A stretch of 64,000 bases of DNA, from NCBI RefSeq assembly GCF_003952665.1, contig NZ_CP017946.1, positions 5,227,001 to 5,291,000 on the forward strand, given 5' to 3'. The notes beneath the pieces are model-generated. The model worked only from the letters and a program-made list of their open reading frames with translations. It searched no databases and was not told the DNA's origin. This document shows positions 1 through 8,069 of the stretch, piece by piece; within the stretch, counting starts at the first letter, position 1; each line of letters starts with the position of its first letter. Made by a program: the position numbers and the translations under genes. The stretch is from Bosea sp. Tri-49 (lineage in GTDB: Bacteria; Pseudomonadota; Alphaproteobacteria; Rhizobiales; Beijerinckiaceae).

Positions 1-104
1 GTGATCTGGACGATCGGCAGCGGGATGATCCTGAGCAGCCGGGTCAGCGGCTGCGAGGCCACCACGGCGATGACCAGGATCAGGATGAAGGTGAAAGTCT
101 GCAT
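1..104 (-). CDS. Na+/H+ antiporter, N-terminal fragment (cut by window edge)
   Basis: Only the first 34 codons are visible; the gene runs off the left edge. The ATG is at 104 on the minus strand. The peptide opens with a hydrophobic helix (QTFTFILILVIAVVAS) followed by QPLTRLLRIIPLPIVQI, which is typical of the first membrane segment of CPA1-type Na+/H+ antiporters. The family assignment is from resemblance of this short stretch only. It is separated from the next gene by about 100 bp, so it is probably its own transcription unit. Confidence 0.6.
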   Translation of the reverse strand, partial: MQTFTFILILVIAVVASQPLTRLLRIIPLPIVQI

Positions 105-202
105 GGACTGCGCGGCTGGCCCGGTTCGCTCTGGGGTCGGTCGCGAGGTTTATCGTTCGGCCTCCGATGAGCCAAGCTCACCGGAGGCAGGTGCAAGCAA
201 TT

Positions 203-1135
203 TTAGAACGCGACCTTGTCGGCGCCCTTGAGCTGGAGCTGCTCGCGGGCATCGTCCGGGGTCGCGATCTCCAAGCCGAGGCCTTCGATGATCTTGCGCG
301 CGGCGCGAACCTGGTCGGCATTCGACTTGGCGAGCTGGCCGGGACCGAGCCAGAGCGAGTCTTCCAGGCCGACGCGCAGATTGCCGCCCATCGCGACCGC
401 CATCGCCGCGATCGGCAATTGGTGGCGGCCGGCGCCGAGCACCGACCAGTGATAGTCGTCGCCGAAGAGCCGGTCGGCGGTGCGCTTCATATGGGCGACG
501 TCCTCGGGATGCGGGCCGATGCCGCCGAGCAGGCCGAAGACCGACTGGACGAAGAAGGGCGGCTTCACCAGCCCGCGGTCGACGAAATGGGCCAGCGTGT
601 AGAGATGGCCGATGTCGTAGCACTCGATCTCGAAGCGCGTGCCGTTCTCGGCGCAGGTCGTCAGGATGTTCTCGATGTCCTTGAAGGTGTTCTTGAACAC
701 ACGGTCGTTCGAGCCCTCGAGATACGGGCGTTCCCAGTCGTGCTTGAACTCCGTGAAGCGGTTCAGCATCGGGTAGAGCCCGAAATTCATCGAGCCCATG
801 TTGAGCGAGGCGACCTCGGGCTTGAAATGGGCGCAGGGCTGCAGCCGCTCCTCGACCAGCATGGTCGGGGCGCCGCCGGTGGTGATGTTGATGACGCAGT
901 TCGAGCGCTGCTTGATCACCTTGAGGAAGGGCTCGAAGGCTTCCGGCGACTGATCGGGCTGGCCGGTCTTGGGGTTGCGGGCGTGGACATGGACCAGCGC
1001 CGCGCCGGCCTCGGCCGCGCCGACGGCGGCATCGATGATCTCCTCCGGCGTCACCGGCAGGTAGGGCGACATCGAGGGGGTGTGGATCGCGCCGGTGACG
1101 GCGCAGGTGATGATGACTTTGCGGTTCTTGGCCAT
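203..1135 (-). CDS. BKACE family protein (beta-keto acid cleavage enzyme, DUF849)
   Basis: A 310-residue protein of the BKACE family, whose founder is 3-keto-5-aminohexanoate cleavage enzyme. These Zn-dependent TIM-barrel enzymes condense a beta-keto acid with acetyl-CoA and give acetoacetate plus a new CoA ester. Visible marks are KVIITCAVTGAIHTPSMSP at the N-terminus, the metal-binding HVHARNPKTGQP motif and the NITTGG motif. I chose the ATG at 1135 because GAAGGA lies just upstream; an open frame reaches further (1177) but has no ribosome site. The gene lies 38 bp after a 3-hydroxyacyl-CoA dehydrogenase-like gene. Such pairs oxidise a beta-hydroxy acid to a beta-keto acid and then cleave it. 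Substrate unknown; carnitine-type substrates are possible but not shown. Confidence 0.9.
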   Translation of the reverse strand: MAKNRKVIITCAVTGAIHTPSMSPYLPVTPEEIIDAAVGAAEAGAALVHVHARNPKTGQPDQSPEAFEPFLKVIKQRSNCVINITTGGAPTMLVEERLQPCAHFKPEVASLNMGSMNFGLYPMLNRFTEFKHDWERPYLEGSNDRVFKNTFKDIENILTTCAENGTRFEIECYDIGHLYTLAHFVDRGLVKPPFFVQSVFGLLGGIGPHPEDVAHMKRTADRLFGDDYHWSVLGAGRHQLPIAAMAVAMGGNLRVGLEDSLWLGPGQLAKSNADQVRAARKIIEGLGLEIATPDDAREQLQLKGADKVAF

Positions 1136-1173
1136 GCGATGAAGTCCTTCGCTGATCCCTAAATCTTTGAAAC

Positions 1174-2115
1174 TCACGCCGGCTTGCGCTTAGCGGCGCG
1201 CTTGTGCGCCTGCAGGGCGGCGAGGCGGCTGTCGCGCCAATCGCTGACGCGCTTGATGCGGCTGGCCTCCTGCGCGCCGCGCCATTCGCGCATGACTTCG
1301 GCGACCGTCTCCGGCTTGAACGGATTGCCGAGCCCCTCCGAGGATTTGACCATGCGGTCGAGCGATTCCGAATAGCGCGCGCAGTAGTCGGGAATGCCGC
1401 CGGGCGCATTGAGCTCGATCGTCTCGAACGGGCCCATGAACGACCAGCGCAGGCCGAGCCCGTCGCGGATGGTCTTGTCGACATCCTCGGCGCTGGCGAC
1501 GCCCTCGCCGACGAGGCGGAAGGCCTCGGCCAGCAGCACCGCTTGCAAACGGTTGAGCACGAAGCCGGGCTTCTCCTTGCGCAGCATGATCGCGACCTGC
1601 CCGGCCTGCTCGTAGATGCGCTTGGCCTTGGCGACGACCTTGGGATCGGTCCAGGGCGCCGGGGCGAGCTCGACGATCGGCACCAGATGCGGCGGGTTGA
1701 CCGGATGGGCGACGAGGCAGCGAGCCCGGCCCTTCAGCTCTTCCGAGAAGGTCGAGGCCATGATGAAGGAGGTGGAGGAGGCCAGGATGGCGGAGGCCGG
1801 TGCGAGCGCGTCCATCTGCGCGAAGAGCTCGCGCTTGGCCTCGATCGTCTCCGGTCCGTTCTCCTGCACCAGCGCAACGCCCTTCAGCGCATCGGCAAGA
1901 TCTCTGGCGACGCGGATGCGGGCGAGCGAGCCCTTGGGGTCATCGACCAGGCCGTGGCCGGCGAGTTCCCTGAGGTTCTTGCCGATATGGACGCGGGCGG
2001 CTTTTGCGGCCTCGGCCTTCACATCGTGTAGCGCGACCTCGAAGCCATGGCTGGCGAATACGGTGGCCCAGGCGCGGCCGATCAGGCCCGAGCCGACGAT
2101 GGCGATCTTGGTCAT
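1174..2115 (-). CDS. 3-hydroxyacyl-CoA dehydrogenase / lambda-crystallin-like NAD dehydrogenase
   Basis: 313 residues. The N-terminal Rossmann domain has IAIVGSGLIGRAWA (GxGxxG). It is followed by VQENGPETIEAK, the substrate motif SSTSFIMAS and CLVAHPVNPPHLVP, and a C-terminal helical domain with GLRWSFMGPFETIELNA. This last motif is typical of the L-gulonate 3-dehydrogenase / lambda-crystallin branch rather than fatty-acid-oxidation HCDH. It likely oxidises a small beta-hydroxy acid with NAD+, feeding the BKACE enzyme encoded next. The same strand and direction as the Liv-type transporter upstream suggest that the transporter imports the substrate, although a 200-bp gap containing an inverted repeat lies between. 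Confidence 0.85.
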   Translation of the reverse strand: MTKIAIVGSGLIGRAWATVFASHGFEVALHDVKAEAAKAARVHIGKNLRELAGHGLVDDPKGSLARIRVARDLADALKGVALVQENGPETIEAKRELFAQMDALAPASAILASSTSFIMASTFSEELKGRARCLVAHPVNPPHLVPIVELAPAPWTDPKVVAKAKRIYEQAGQVAIMLRKEKPGFVLNRLQAVLLAEAFRLVGEGVASAEDVDKTIRDGLGLRWSFMGPFETIELNAPGGIPDYCARYSESLDRMVKSSEGLGNPFKPETVAEVMREWRGAQEASRIKRVSDWRDSRLAALQAHKRAAKRKPA

Positions 2116-2141
2116 GCGGGGAGGTCTCGATTGATAGGATA

Positions 2142-2294
2142 GGCGCGGGGAACCCCTCTCCCGGATGGGAGAGGGGCAGGGGTGAGGGACCGCCGCTGAT
2201 TATTAGGACGAGGCGGTACCGTCTGCGCCTTCTGCGGATAGGGCAGGCCCTCATCCCTGCCCTTCTCCCACACGGGAGAAGGGTTCCCCGCGCC
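2142..2294. repeat. Inverted pair of 47-bp GC-rich palindromic elements
   Basis: Two near-identical arms of about 47 bp (2142-2188 and 2248-2294) face each other across 59 bp. Each arm starts at GGCGCGGGGAACCC and ends near CAGGGGTGAGGG. Each arm also has its own internal hairpin (CCTCTCCC/GGGAGAGG in the left copy). The whole unit could fold into one long hairpin. It sits between the fused Liv gene and the dehydrogenase on the same strand, so it could attenuate or stabilise the transcript. It resembles dispersed REP-type repeats; no transposase is linked. Confidence 0.8.
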
Positions 2295-2317
2295 TCTGCC
2301 GTCTAGCGGATTGCCCA

Positions 2318-4843
2318 TCACAGCCACAGCACCTGCCGCCGCAGCGCCAGGTCCTGGCTCAACGCTCGCGAGGGGCCGATATGGGTGACCTGGCCGCGCT
2401 CGAGCACGACGGTGCGGTCGGAGAGCGCCAGCGCCAGGTCGAGATGATGGTCGACGATGACGATGGCGATCTCCTTGCGAAGCTTGTCGAAGGCCTCGAA
2501 CAGCTCCTCGACCACCGCCGGCGCCAGTCCCTCGAAGGGCTCGTCGAGCAGCAGCACCTTGGTGTCGCCCGAGAGCGCGCGCGCCACCGCGACCATCTGC
2601 TGCTCGCCGCCGGAGAGATAATCGGCCGGCGAATGCCAGCGCTCCCGAATGCGGGGGAAGAAGGCGAAGATCTTCTCGTCCTCCCAATGCGTGCCGTTGC
2701 CGGTGCGCCGGCGCAGGCGCCCGAGCTCCATATTGTCCTTGACGCTCATGCCGGCGAAGAGGCCGCGCCCCTGCGGGACGTAAGCAATGCCGGCGCGGGC
2801 AATCTGGGCCGGCGGCAGGCGGGCGATATCGCTGCCGGCGAGACTGATCGTGCCAGTGGCGGGCGGGGCGATGCCGGTGATGGTCTTGAGCAAGGTCGAT
2901 TTGCCGGCGCCGTTGCGGCCGAGCAAGGCGACGATCTCGTTCTCGTGCACGCCGAAGGTGACGCCACGCAAGATGTGGCTCTTGCCGTAGAAGGTGTCGA
3001 CCTCATTGAGTCCCAGCAGGACCTTGTCGCCGGCGGCGCTTTCGCGCGGCTTCTCGGCCAGCGCATGGGCGCCGGAGCCGATATAGACCGCCTGGACCTT
3101 GGGCGAGGAGCGGGCGTCCTCGACCGTGCCGTCGACCAGCACCGAGCCCTCGTTCATCACCGTGACATGGTCGGCGATGGCGAAGACGCGGTCGATGTCG
3201 TGCTCGACCAGCAGCACCGGCAGATCGGTCGAGATCGACTTGATCAGGTTGCCGACGCGCTCGCGTTCGGCCGCGGCGAGGCCGGCGAGCGGCTCGTCGA
3301 GGAGGAGGATGCGTGGGCTGGTGGCGAGGGCGAGGCTCATGTCGAGCAGGCGCTGGCCGCCATAGCTGAGCGAGCCCGCCTCCGCCTGTTCGATGCCGGA
3401 GAGGCCCATGGTCGAGATGACCTGGCGGGTCTCGTCATTGACCTGGTCGAGGGCGGCGGCGGATTGCCAGAGACCGAAGCGCTGGGCTGAACGCGCCTGC
3501 ACGGCGAGCCGGACGTTCTCGGCGACCGAGAGCGTCGGGAACAGGTTGGTGATCTGGAAGGCGCGGCCGATGCCGGCCCGGGTGATCGCCTCCGGGGAGA
3601 GTCCGGCGACATTGCGCTCGCGCAGGCGGACCTCGCCGCGATCGGGCGCGAACATGCCGGAGATCAGGTTGAAGGCAGTTGTCTTGCCGGCACCGTTGGG
3701 GCCGATCAGCGCATGCAGGCGTCGGTCGCGCATGGCGATGTCGACGTTCTCGACCGCCTTGATGCCGCCGAAGCTCTTGGCGAGGCCGGTCGCGGTCAGG
3801 ATGGTGCCGTCGCCGGCATCCTTCGGCTTCATGAAGGCCGGGAGCTCGACAGCGCCGGCCTTGCGGGCCGACATCGCCGCGTCCTCTGCGACCTGCCTGC
3901 GGAAGGGCTTGAGCAGACGCTGGCCGACGCCGATAAGGCCATCGGGCGAGAAGACGATGAAAGCGACGAAGAGCAGGCCGAACCAGAACAGCCAGTTCTC
4001 GGTGACGCTGGAGAGCAAGTCGCGGAAGACGACGAAGAAGAGCGCGCCGAGCGCCGGCCCCAGGAAGGAGCGCATGCCGCCGATCACCACCATCGCCAAG
4101 AGCTCGCCGGAGAAGGCGACCGAGATCGGCTCGGCCGAGGTCATGCGGTTGTTGAAGAGGAGGAGCGTGCCGGCGAGCCCGGTCAACGCGGCCGAGACGG
4201 TGAAGGCGACGAGCTTGTAGCGGTTCGTGGCGTAGCCGAGGAAGCGGGCGCGCTGCTCGTTCTCGCGGATGGCGACGAGGACAGTGCCGACCGGCGAGCG
4301 ATGGAAGCGCCAGAGCCCGTAGACCACGGCGAAGCCGATCGTTGCGACCAGCATGTAGAAGAGCAGGGCGACCTCGAAATCGACGCCGGCGAAGAGCGGG
4401 CGCTTGATGCCGCCTAAGCCATCCTCGCCACCGGTGACCGAGGTCCAGCGGAAGGCGACCGAATAGATCATGGCGGCGAGCGCCAGCGTCAGCAGCGAGA
4501 AATAGACGCCTTTGCGGCGCAGGATCAGGGCGCCGAAGGCGAAGGCGATCAGCGCGACGAGCGCGACCGCGAGCAGGATCGGCAGGGCGAACTGGCCGGG
4601 CAGCCAGTTGCGCTGGATCAGGCCGGCAGCATAGGCGGCGATGCCGAACCAGGCGCCATGGCCGAAGGAGACGAGCCCGGTGGTGCCGACCAGCACGTTG
4701 AGGGCCATGCAGGCGATGGCGAAGACGACGACCTCGGTGGCGGAGGTGGTGCCGAGTCCGACCGCATGCATCAGAGAGGGCAGCAGGGCGAGGCCGAGGG
4801 CGGCGAGGACGAGGGGCAGGTAGTCGCGCTGGAAGCTGGTCAT
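2318..4843 (-). CDS. Triple-fusion Liv-type ABC transporter: LivM permease + LivG ATPase + LivF ATPase
   Basis: One 841-residue open frame holds three normally separate subunits. Residues ~1-320 are a LivM-like permease with many hydrophobic helices and the motif LVGTTGLVSFGHGAWFGIAA. Residues ~345-595 are a LivG-like ATPase with Walker A GPNGAGKT at ~381, Walker B ILLLDEP, a variant signature LSYGGQ and VEHDI. Residues ~610-841 are a LivF-like ATPase with GRNGAGKS at ~642, LSGGEQQM and VLLLDEP, with VDHH at the H-loop where LivF usually has VEQN. No stop or frame break separates the parts; linkers are charged and short. LivH lies 7 bp upstream and a binding protein further up, so the set is a complete importer. 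The substrate is probably a small carboxylate or amino acid; the neighbouring BKACE and dehydrogenase suggest a hydroxy or keto acid. Confidence 0.92.
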   Translation of the reverse strand: MTSFQRDYLPLVLAALGLALLPSLMHAVGLGTTSATEVVVFAIACMALNVLVGTTGLVSFGHGAWFGIAAYAAGLIQRNWLPGQFALPILLAVALVALIAFAFGALILRRKGVYFSLLTLALAAMIYSVAFRWTSVTGGEDGLGGIKRPLFAGVDFEVALLFYMLVATIGFAVVYGLWRFHRSPVGTVLVAIRENEQRARFLGYATNRYKLVAFTVSAALTGLAGTLLLFNNRMTSAEPISVAFSGELLAMVVIGGMRSFLGPALGALFFVVFRDLLSSVTENWLFWFGLLFVAFIVFSPDGLIGVGQRLLKPFRRQVAEDAAMSARKAGAVELPAFMKPKDAGDGTILTATGLAKSFGGIKAVENVDIAMRDRRLHALIGPNGAGKTTAFNLISGMFAPDRGEVRLRERNVAGLSPEAITRAGIGRAFQITNLFPTLSVAENVRLAVQARSAQRFGLWQSAAALDQVNDETRQVISTMGLSGIEQAEAGSLSYGGQRLLDMSLALATSPRILLLDEPLAGLAAAERERVGNLIKSISTDLPVLLVEHDIDRVFAIADHVTVMNEGSVLVDGTVEDARSSPKVQAVYIGSGAHALAEKPRESAAGDKVLLGLNEVDTFYGKSHILRGVTFGVHENEIVALLGRNGAGKSTLLKTITGIAPPATGTISLAGSDIARLPPAQIARAGIAYVPQGRGLFAGMSVKDNMELGRLRRRTGNGTHWEDEKIFAFFPRIRERWHSPADYLSGGEQQMVAVARALSGDTKVLLLDEPFEGLAPAVVEELFEAFDKLRKEIAIVIVDHHLDLALALSDRTVVLERGQVTHIGPSRALSQDLALRRQVLWL

Positions 4844-4850
4844 GTCGGCC

Positions 4851-5726
4851 TCACTCGAAGCGCTGGATGCGCTCGCCGAACAGGCCGCGCGGACGGAAGA
4901 GCAGGACGAGCAGCATCATCAGGTAGATCACCGCGGTCGACCATTGCGTCAGACCAAGGCCGATGGTGATGCCCTTGACCAGGCCGACCATCAGGGCGGC
5001 GACGACGACGCCCCAGAAGGAGCCGAGGCCGCCGATGACGACGACGACGAAGGCCGGGGTGATGATCTCCTGGCCCATGGCCGGGTGGATCGAATAGATT
5101 GGCGCGAGCAGCACGCCGGCGAGACCGGCAAGGCCGATGCCGATGCCGGCGACCGTCATCATGTAGGGTTGAAGCGAGATGCCGAGCGCGCCGACCATGT
5201 CGGGGTTCTGCACGCCGGCCCGCACGACGCGGCCGAAGGCGGTGCGCTGCAGGAGGAACCAGAGGCCGAGCACGCAAGCCGCGGCGATCAGGATCAGCAG
5301 TGCCCGATAGCGGGAATAGATGAAGTCGCCGATGAAGATCTGGCCGCGCAGCGCCGGCGGGATCGAGAAGGAGAGCGGCGGCGCGCCGAAGATCATGCGC
5401 AGCGACTGCTCGGCGACCATGGCGAGGCCGAAGGTCAGCAGCAGCGAGAGGATCGGGTCGGAACGGTAGAAGCGCTGGAACAGGCCGCGCTCGATGACGA
5501 TGCCGATCAGGGCGACCAGCACCGGCGAGGCGATGATGGCGCCGCCGAAGCCGATATGGGGGGCGAGCACGATCGTGAGATAGGCGCCGATCGCATAGAA
5601 GGCGCCATGCGCCAGGTTGACGATGCCGCCGAGCGAGAAGATCAGCGACAGGCCGAGCGCGATCAGGAGGTAATAGACCCCGTCGAGCAGCCCGTTCAGC
5701 ACCTGCTGGATGAAAAGGGTGAGCAA
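4851..5726 (-). CDS. Branched-chain amino acid-type ABC transporter permease (LivH family)
   Basis: 291 residues, almost entirely hydrophobic helices. The LivH signature LNGLLDGVYYLLIALGLSLI is at the N-terminus, then GIVNLAHGAFYAIGAY, and VVVIGGLGSFWGVVVAA near the C-terminus. It pairs with the LivM domain of the fusion protein encoded 7 bp downstream. The apparent start is TTG at 5726 with a weak AAAGGCG upstream; no ATG or GTG is nearby. A palindromic repeat lies between this gene and the binding-protein gene. Confidence 0.88.
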   Translation of the reverse strand: MLTLFIQQVLNGLLDGVYYLLIALGLSLIFSLGGIVNLAHGAFYAIGAYLTIVLAPHIGFGGAIIASPVLVALIGIVIERGLFQRFYRSDPILSLLLTFGLAMVAEQSLRMIFGAPPLSFSIPPALRGQIFIGDFIYSRYRALLILIAAACVLGLWFLLQRTAFGRVVRAGVQNPDMVGALGISLQPYMMTVAGIGIGLAGLAGVLLAPIYSIHPAMGQEIITPAFVVVVIGGLGSFWGVVVAALMVGLVKGITIGLGLTQWSTAVIYLMMLLVLLFRPRGLFGERIQRFE

Positions 5727-5774
5727 GGGATCGCCTTTGCGGAGTTACGCGATGGGGTGATGGGACGGCAGCGC

Positions 5775-5882
5775 CGTCATGCTCGGGCTTGACCCGAGCA
5801 TCTCAGGCCGAAGGAGGCGCCAGCCAACGCCTTCCCGTCATGAGATTCTCGGGTCTGCGCTTCGCTTCGCCCGAGAATGACG
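5775..5882. repeat. CGTCAT-bounded palindromic intergenic repeat (copy 1)
   Basis: The unit begins CGTCATGCTCGGG and ends CCCGAGAATGACG. It contains two hairpins: ATGCTCGGG / CCCGAGCAT (5779-5801, 5-nt loop) and ATTCTCGGG / CCCGAGAAT (5845-5853 with 5870-5878). The same architecture recurs at 8861-8952 and 39231-39322. It lies in the gap between the binding-protein gene and livH and may set their relative expression. Confidence 0.8.
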
Positions 5883-5890
5883 TGAGCGCC

Positions 5891-7150
5891 TCAGCTCATC
5901 TTGCAGACGGCTTCGTCGCCCTGGGTGGCGATGACCTCCATGTCCTCGTTCGGGCCGGGCACCGGGGCCGAGGAGGTGAAGAGGTCCCACTGGTTCTTGA
6001 CCTGCGTCGCCGGCAGGGCGGTGATCGTGTACATCTCGCTGATCAGCTGGTGGTCGGAGGCGCGGAAATAGCCCTGGCGCGGCTTCATCACGTCGAATTT
6101 CGCACCCTTTTCCAAGTGTTCGAGGATCTTGGCGGTGTCGGTCGACTTCAGCTCGTTCATCGACTGGGCCATGACCTTGACGCCGACATAGTCGCCCCAG
6201 GCCTGGTTCTCCGGCGGTTTGCCGTATTTCTTGATGAAGGCGGCGACGAAGGCCTTGGTCGAGGGCGTATCGATCAAATGATGCCAGACGCAGGGCCAGG
6301 TGCCGCCGAAATTATCCTTGCCGGCGGCCCAAGCAAGGGCCGTGTCGAAGCCGAAGCCGGCGACCGGGAAGGTCAGGCCGAATTCGGAATACTGCTTGAG
6401 GAAGTTGGTGATCTGGTTGCCTGCGAGATTGGAGATGACGAGATCGGGCTTGGCGGCGCGGATTTCGAGCAGCAGCGCCGAGAAGTCGGTCGCATCCGTC
6501 GGGACCAGCTTGTCGGCGGCGAACTGGCCGCCATTGGCTTCCATGAAGCGCTTGGCGACCTTGCTGAGGTCATGGCCGAAGGCGTAGTCGGCGGTGAGCG
6601 AGAACCACTTCTTGCCCTTGACCAGCCCTTGGGCCAGCAGCGAGCGGCCGCAGCTCTTCACATACATCGAGTTCTGATGCTCGACATGGAACATGTAGCG
6701 GTTGCAGCTCTCGCCGCGCAGCGCATCGGAATTGCCGCCGGTGTTGAGGAACAGCGTCTTGTTGCGGGCCGCGACCTGCGAGATCGTCAGGCAGGAGGCG
6801 GAAGAGATTTCGCCGATGATGCAGGCGACCTTGTCGCGCTCGATCATGCGCTCGGCCTTGGTGGAGGCGGTCTGCGGATTGACCGAGTCCTCCTTGAGCA
6901 ATTCGAGCTTGCGGCCGTTGATGCCGCCGGCGGCGTTGATCTCCTCAGCGGCGAGATCGGCGGCCATGACGCCGTATTCGCCGAGCGGGCCGAGGAAGCC
7001 GGTGCGCGGTGTCAGGTGCCCGAAGCGGATCGCCTCCGGCGTCTGCGCGAGAATGACCGCCGGGCTGGCGATGAGGCCGGTGGCCGTAGCGCCGAGCCCG
7101 ACCAGCGTCTGGCGACGCGAAAGGCCCTTGATCCTTGACTGCTCTGACAT
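5891..7150 (-). CDS. ABC transporter substrate-binding protein, Liv type (periplasmic, Tat signal)
   Basis: 419 residues of the type I periplasmic binding protein fold (Peripla_BP_6). The N-terminus has a twin-arginine signal, SRRQTLVGLGATATGL, cleaved near ILAQTPEA. The mature part starts IRFGHLTPRTGFLGPLGEYG, the usual first strand and ligand loop of LivK-like proteins. GGGAGGAAC precedes the ATG at 7150. It should deliver the ligand to the LivH/LivM-G-F transporter encoded downstream. It is divergent from a GntR regulator, with a palindromic operator candidate between them. Ligand not deducible. Confidence 0.9.
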   Translation of the reverse strand: MSEQSRIKGLSRRQTLVGLGATATGLIASPAVILAQTPEAIRFGHLTPRTGFLGPLGEYGVMAADLAAEEINAAGGINGRKLELLKEDSVNPQTASTKAERMIERDKVACIIGEISSASCLTISQVAARNKTLFLNTGGNSDALRGESCNRYMFHVEHQNSMYVKSCGRSLLAQGLVKGKKWFSLTADYAFGHDLSKVAKRFMEANGGQFAADKLVPTDATDFSALLLEIRAAKPDLVISNLAGNQITNFLKQYSEFGLTFPVAGFGFDTALAWAAGKDNFGGTWPCVWHHLIDTPSTKAFVAAFIKKYGKPPENQAWGDYVGVKVMAQSMNELKSTDTAKILEHLEKGAKFDVMKPRQGYFRASDHQLISEMYTITALPATQVKNQWDLFTSSAPVPGPNEDMEVIATQGDEAVCKMS

Positions 7151-7243
7151 GCGTTCCTCCCAGAACTCTCCCGCGCTCTTTGGCGTCGGATTGCGTCGAT
7201 CGTCGTTCTTGGTTTGCGCGGCTTCGGAGCCGCTTGTCGTGAT

Positions 7244-7255
7244 CTGTGATCACAG
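7244..7255. promoter_or_regulatory. Candidate GntR operator in divergent promoter
   Basis: Perfect 12-bp palindrome CTGTGATCACAG in the gap between the divergent binding-protein gene (ATG at 7150) and the GntR/FCD regulator (ATG at 7270). FadR-branch regulators bind short palindromes with a GT...AC core, which this has. The position fits control of both genes. It overlaps the GTG at 7246 that would be an alternative start for the regulator, which favours the ATG at 7270. Confidence 0.5.
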
Positions 7256-7269
7256 TTAGGTTGGCAGAC

Positions 7270-8031
7270 ATGGTTGCCCGAGTCCAGCCCTCCGACGCGC
7301 CGCAAGCGCGGTCTGCTTCCCCCGGAACGGGGAAGGTGGGAGAGGTGTCGGCACTCGACGAGGTTGGCTCCCTGCTCCACGAAACGCTGGGCGAACGGGT
7401 CACCGGCGAGCTTCGGGCGCTGCTGATTGCTGGACGGCTGGCGCCGGGCGAGAAGCTCTCGTTGCGCCGCGTCGCCGAGGCGCTCGGTGTTTCGATGATG
7501 CCGGTGCGCGAGGCGGTCAGCCGGCTCGCCGCGGATAAGGCGCTGGAGGTTCTGCCGGGGCGGGCGGTGCGCGTACCGGTGTTGACGCTGGCGCAGTTCC
7601 GCGAACTCACCCGGATCAGGCTGGTGGTCGAGGGCTTTGCGGCCGAGGAAGCGACGAAGGTGATCACCGACGCGCAGATCGCCGTGGTCGCCCAGCATGA
7701 GGCGGCGTTCCTGGCCGCGGCAAAAGACCCGCCGGACCCTGCCGCTGCGGTCGGCGCCAATCGCGACCTGCATTTTGCGCTCTACGAAGCCGCGGGCATG
7801 CCCTCGCTGATCGAGATGATCTCTCGCCTCTGGCTCAAGGCCGGGCCGATTCTCAATCTCGACATGCGGCATGAGCCGCGCCGGCTCGACGGCGGCAGTG
7901 CCGTCGTCGCGCATGCCCAGTTGCTGGCGGCCCTGCGGCGGCGCGATCCGGCAGCGGCAAAGCAGGCTCTGGTCGAGGACATCAGCGCTGCGGCGGAGCA
8001 TATCGAACGGACGGCGCGGCTGGCGGAATAG
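7270..8031 (+). CDS. GntR family transcriptional regulator (FadR/FCD subfamily)
   Basis: About 253 residues. The N-terminal winged helix-turn-helix is around LLIAGRLAPGEKLSLRRVAE followed by LGVSMMPVREAVSRLAADK. The C-terminal all-helical FCD ligand domain has FRELTRIRLVVEGFAAEEA and the metal/ligand-type residues in NRDLHFALYEAAGMP and VVAHAQLLAAL. I prefer the ATG at 7270 over GTG at 7246 because the latter lies inside a palindrome and has no ribosome site. FCD proteins usually repress their neighbours until a small carboxylate binds. Likely targets are the divergent transporter genes and the SDR gene 38 bp downstream. Confidence 0.9.
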   Translation: MVARVQPSDAPQARSASPGTGKVGEVSALDEVGSLLHETLGERVTGELRALLIAGRLAPGEKLSLRRVAEALGVSMMPVREAVSRLAADKALEVLPGRAVRVPVLTLAQFRELTRIRLVVEGFAAEEATKVITDAQIAVVAQHEAAFLAAAKDPPDPAAAVGANRDLHFALYEAAGMPSLIEMISRLWLKAGPILNLDMRHEPRRLDGGSAVVAHAQLLAALRRRDPAAAKQALVEDISAAAEHIERTARLAE

Positions 8032-8069
8032 CCGGCTCGCTTGAGAACGAAGGAAAAGGGACGGAAACG

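Noticed and set aside
167..1162. Long open frames opposite the BKACE gene
   Set aside because: They mirror a clear enzyme gene, have no motif and are expected in high-GC DNA. The same applies to antisense frames opposite most genes here, such as 2381-3490, 5789-7138 and 50067-51167.
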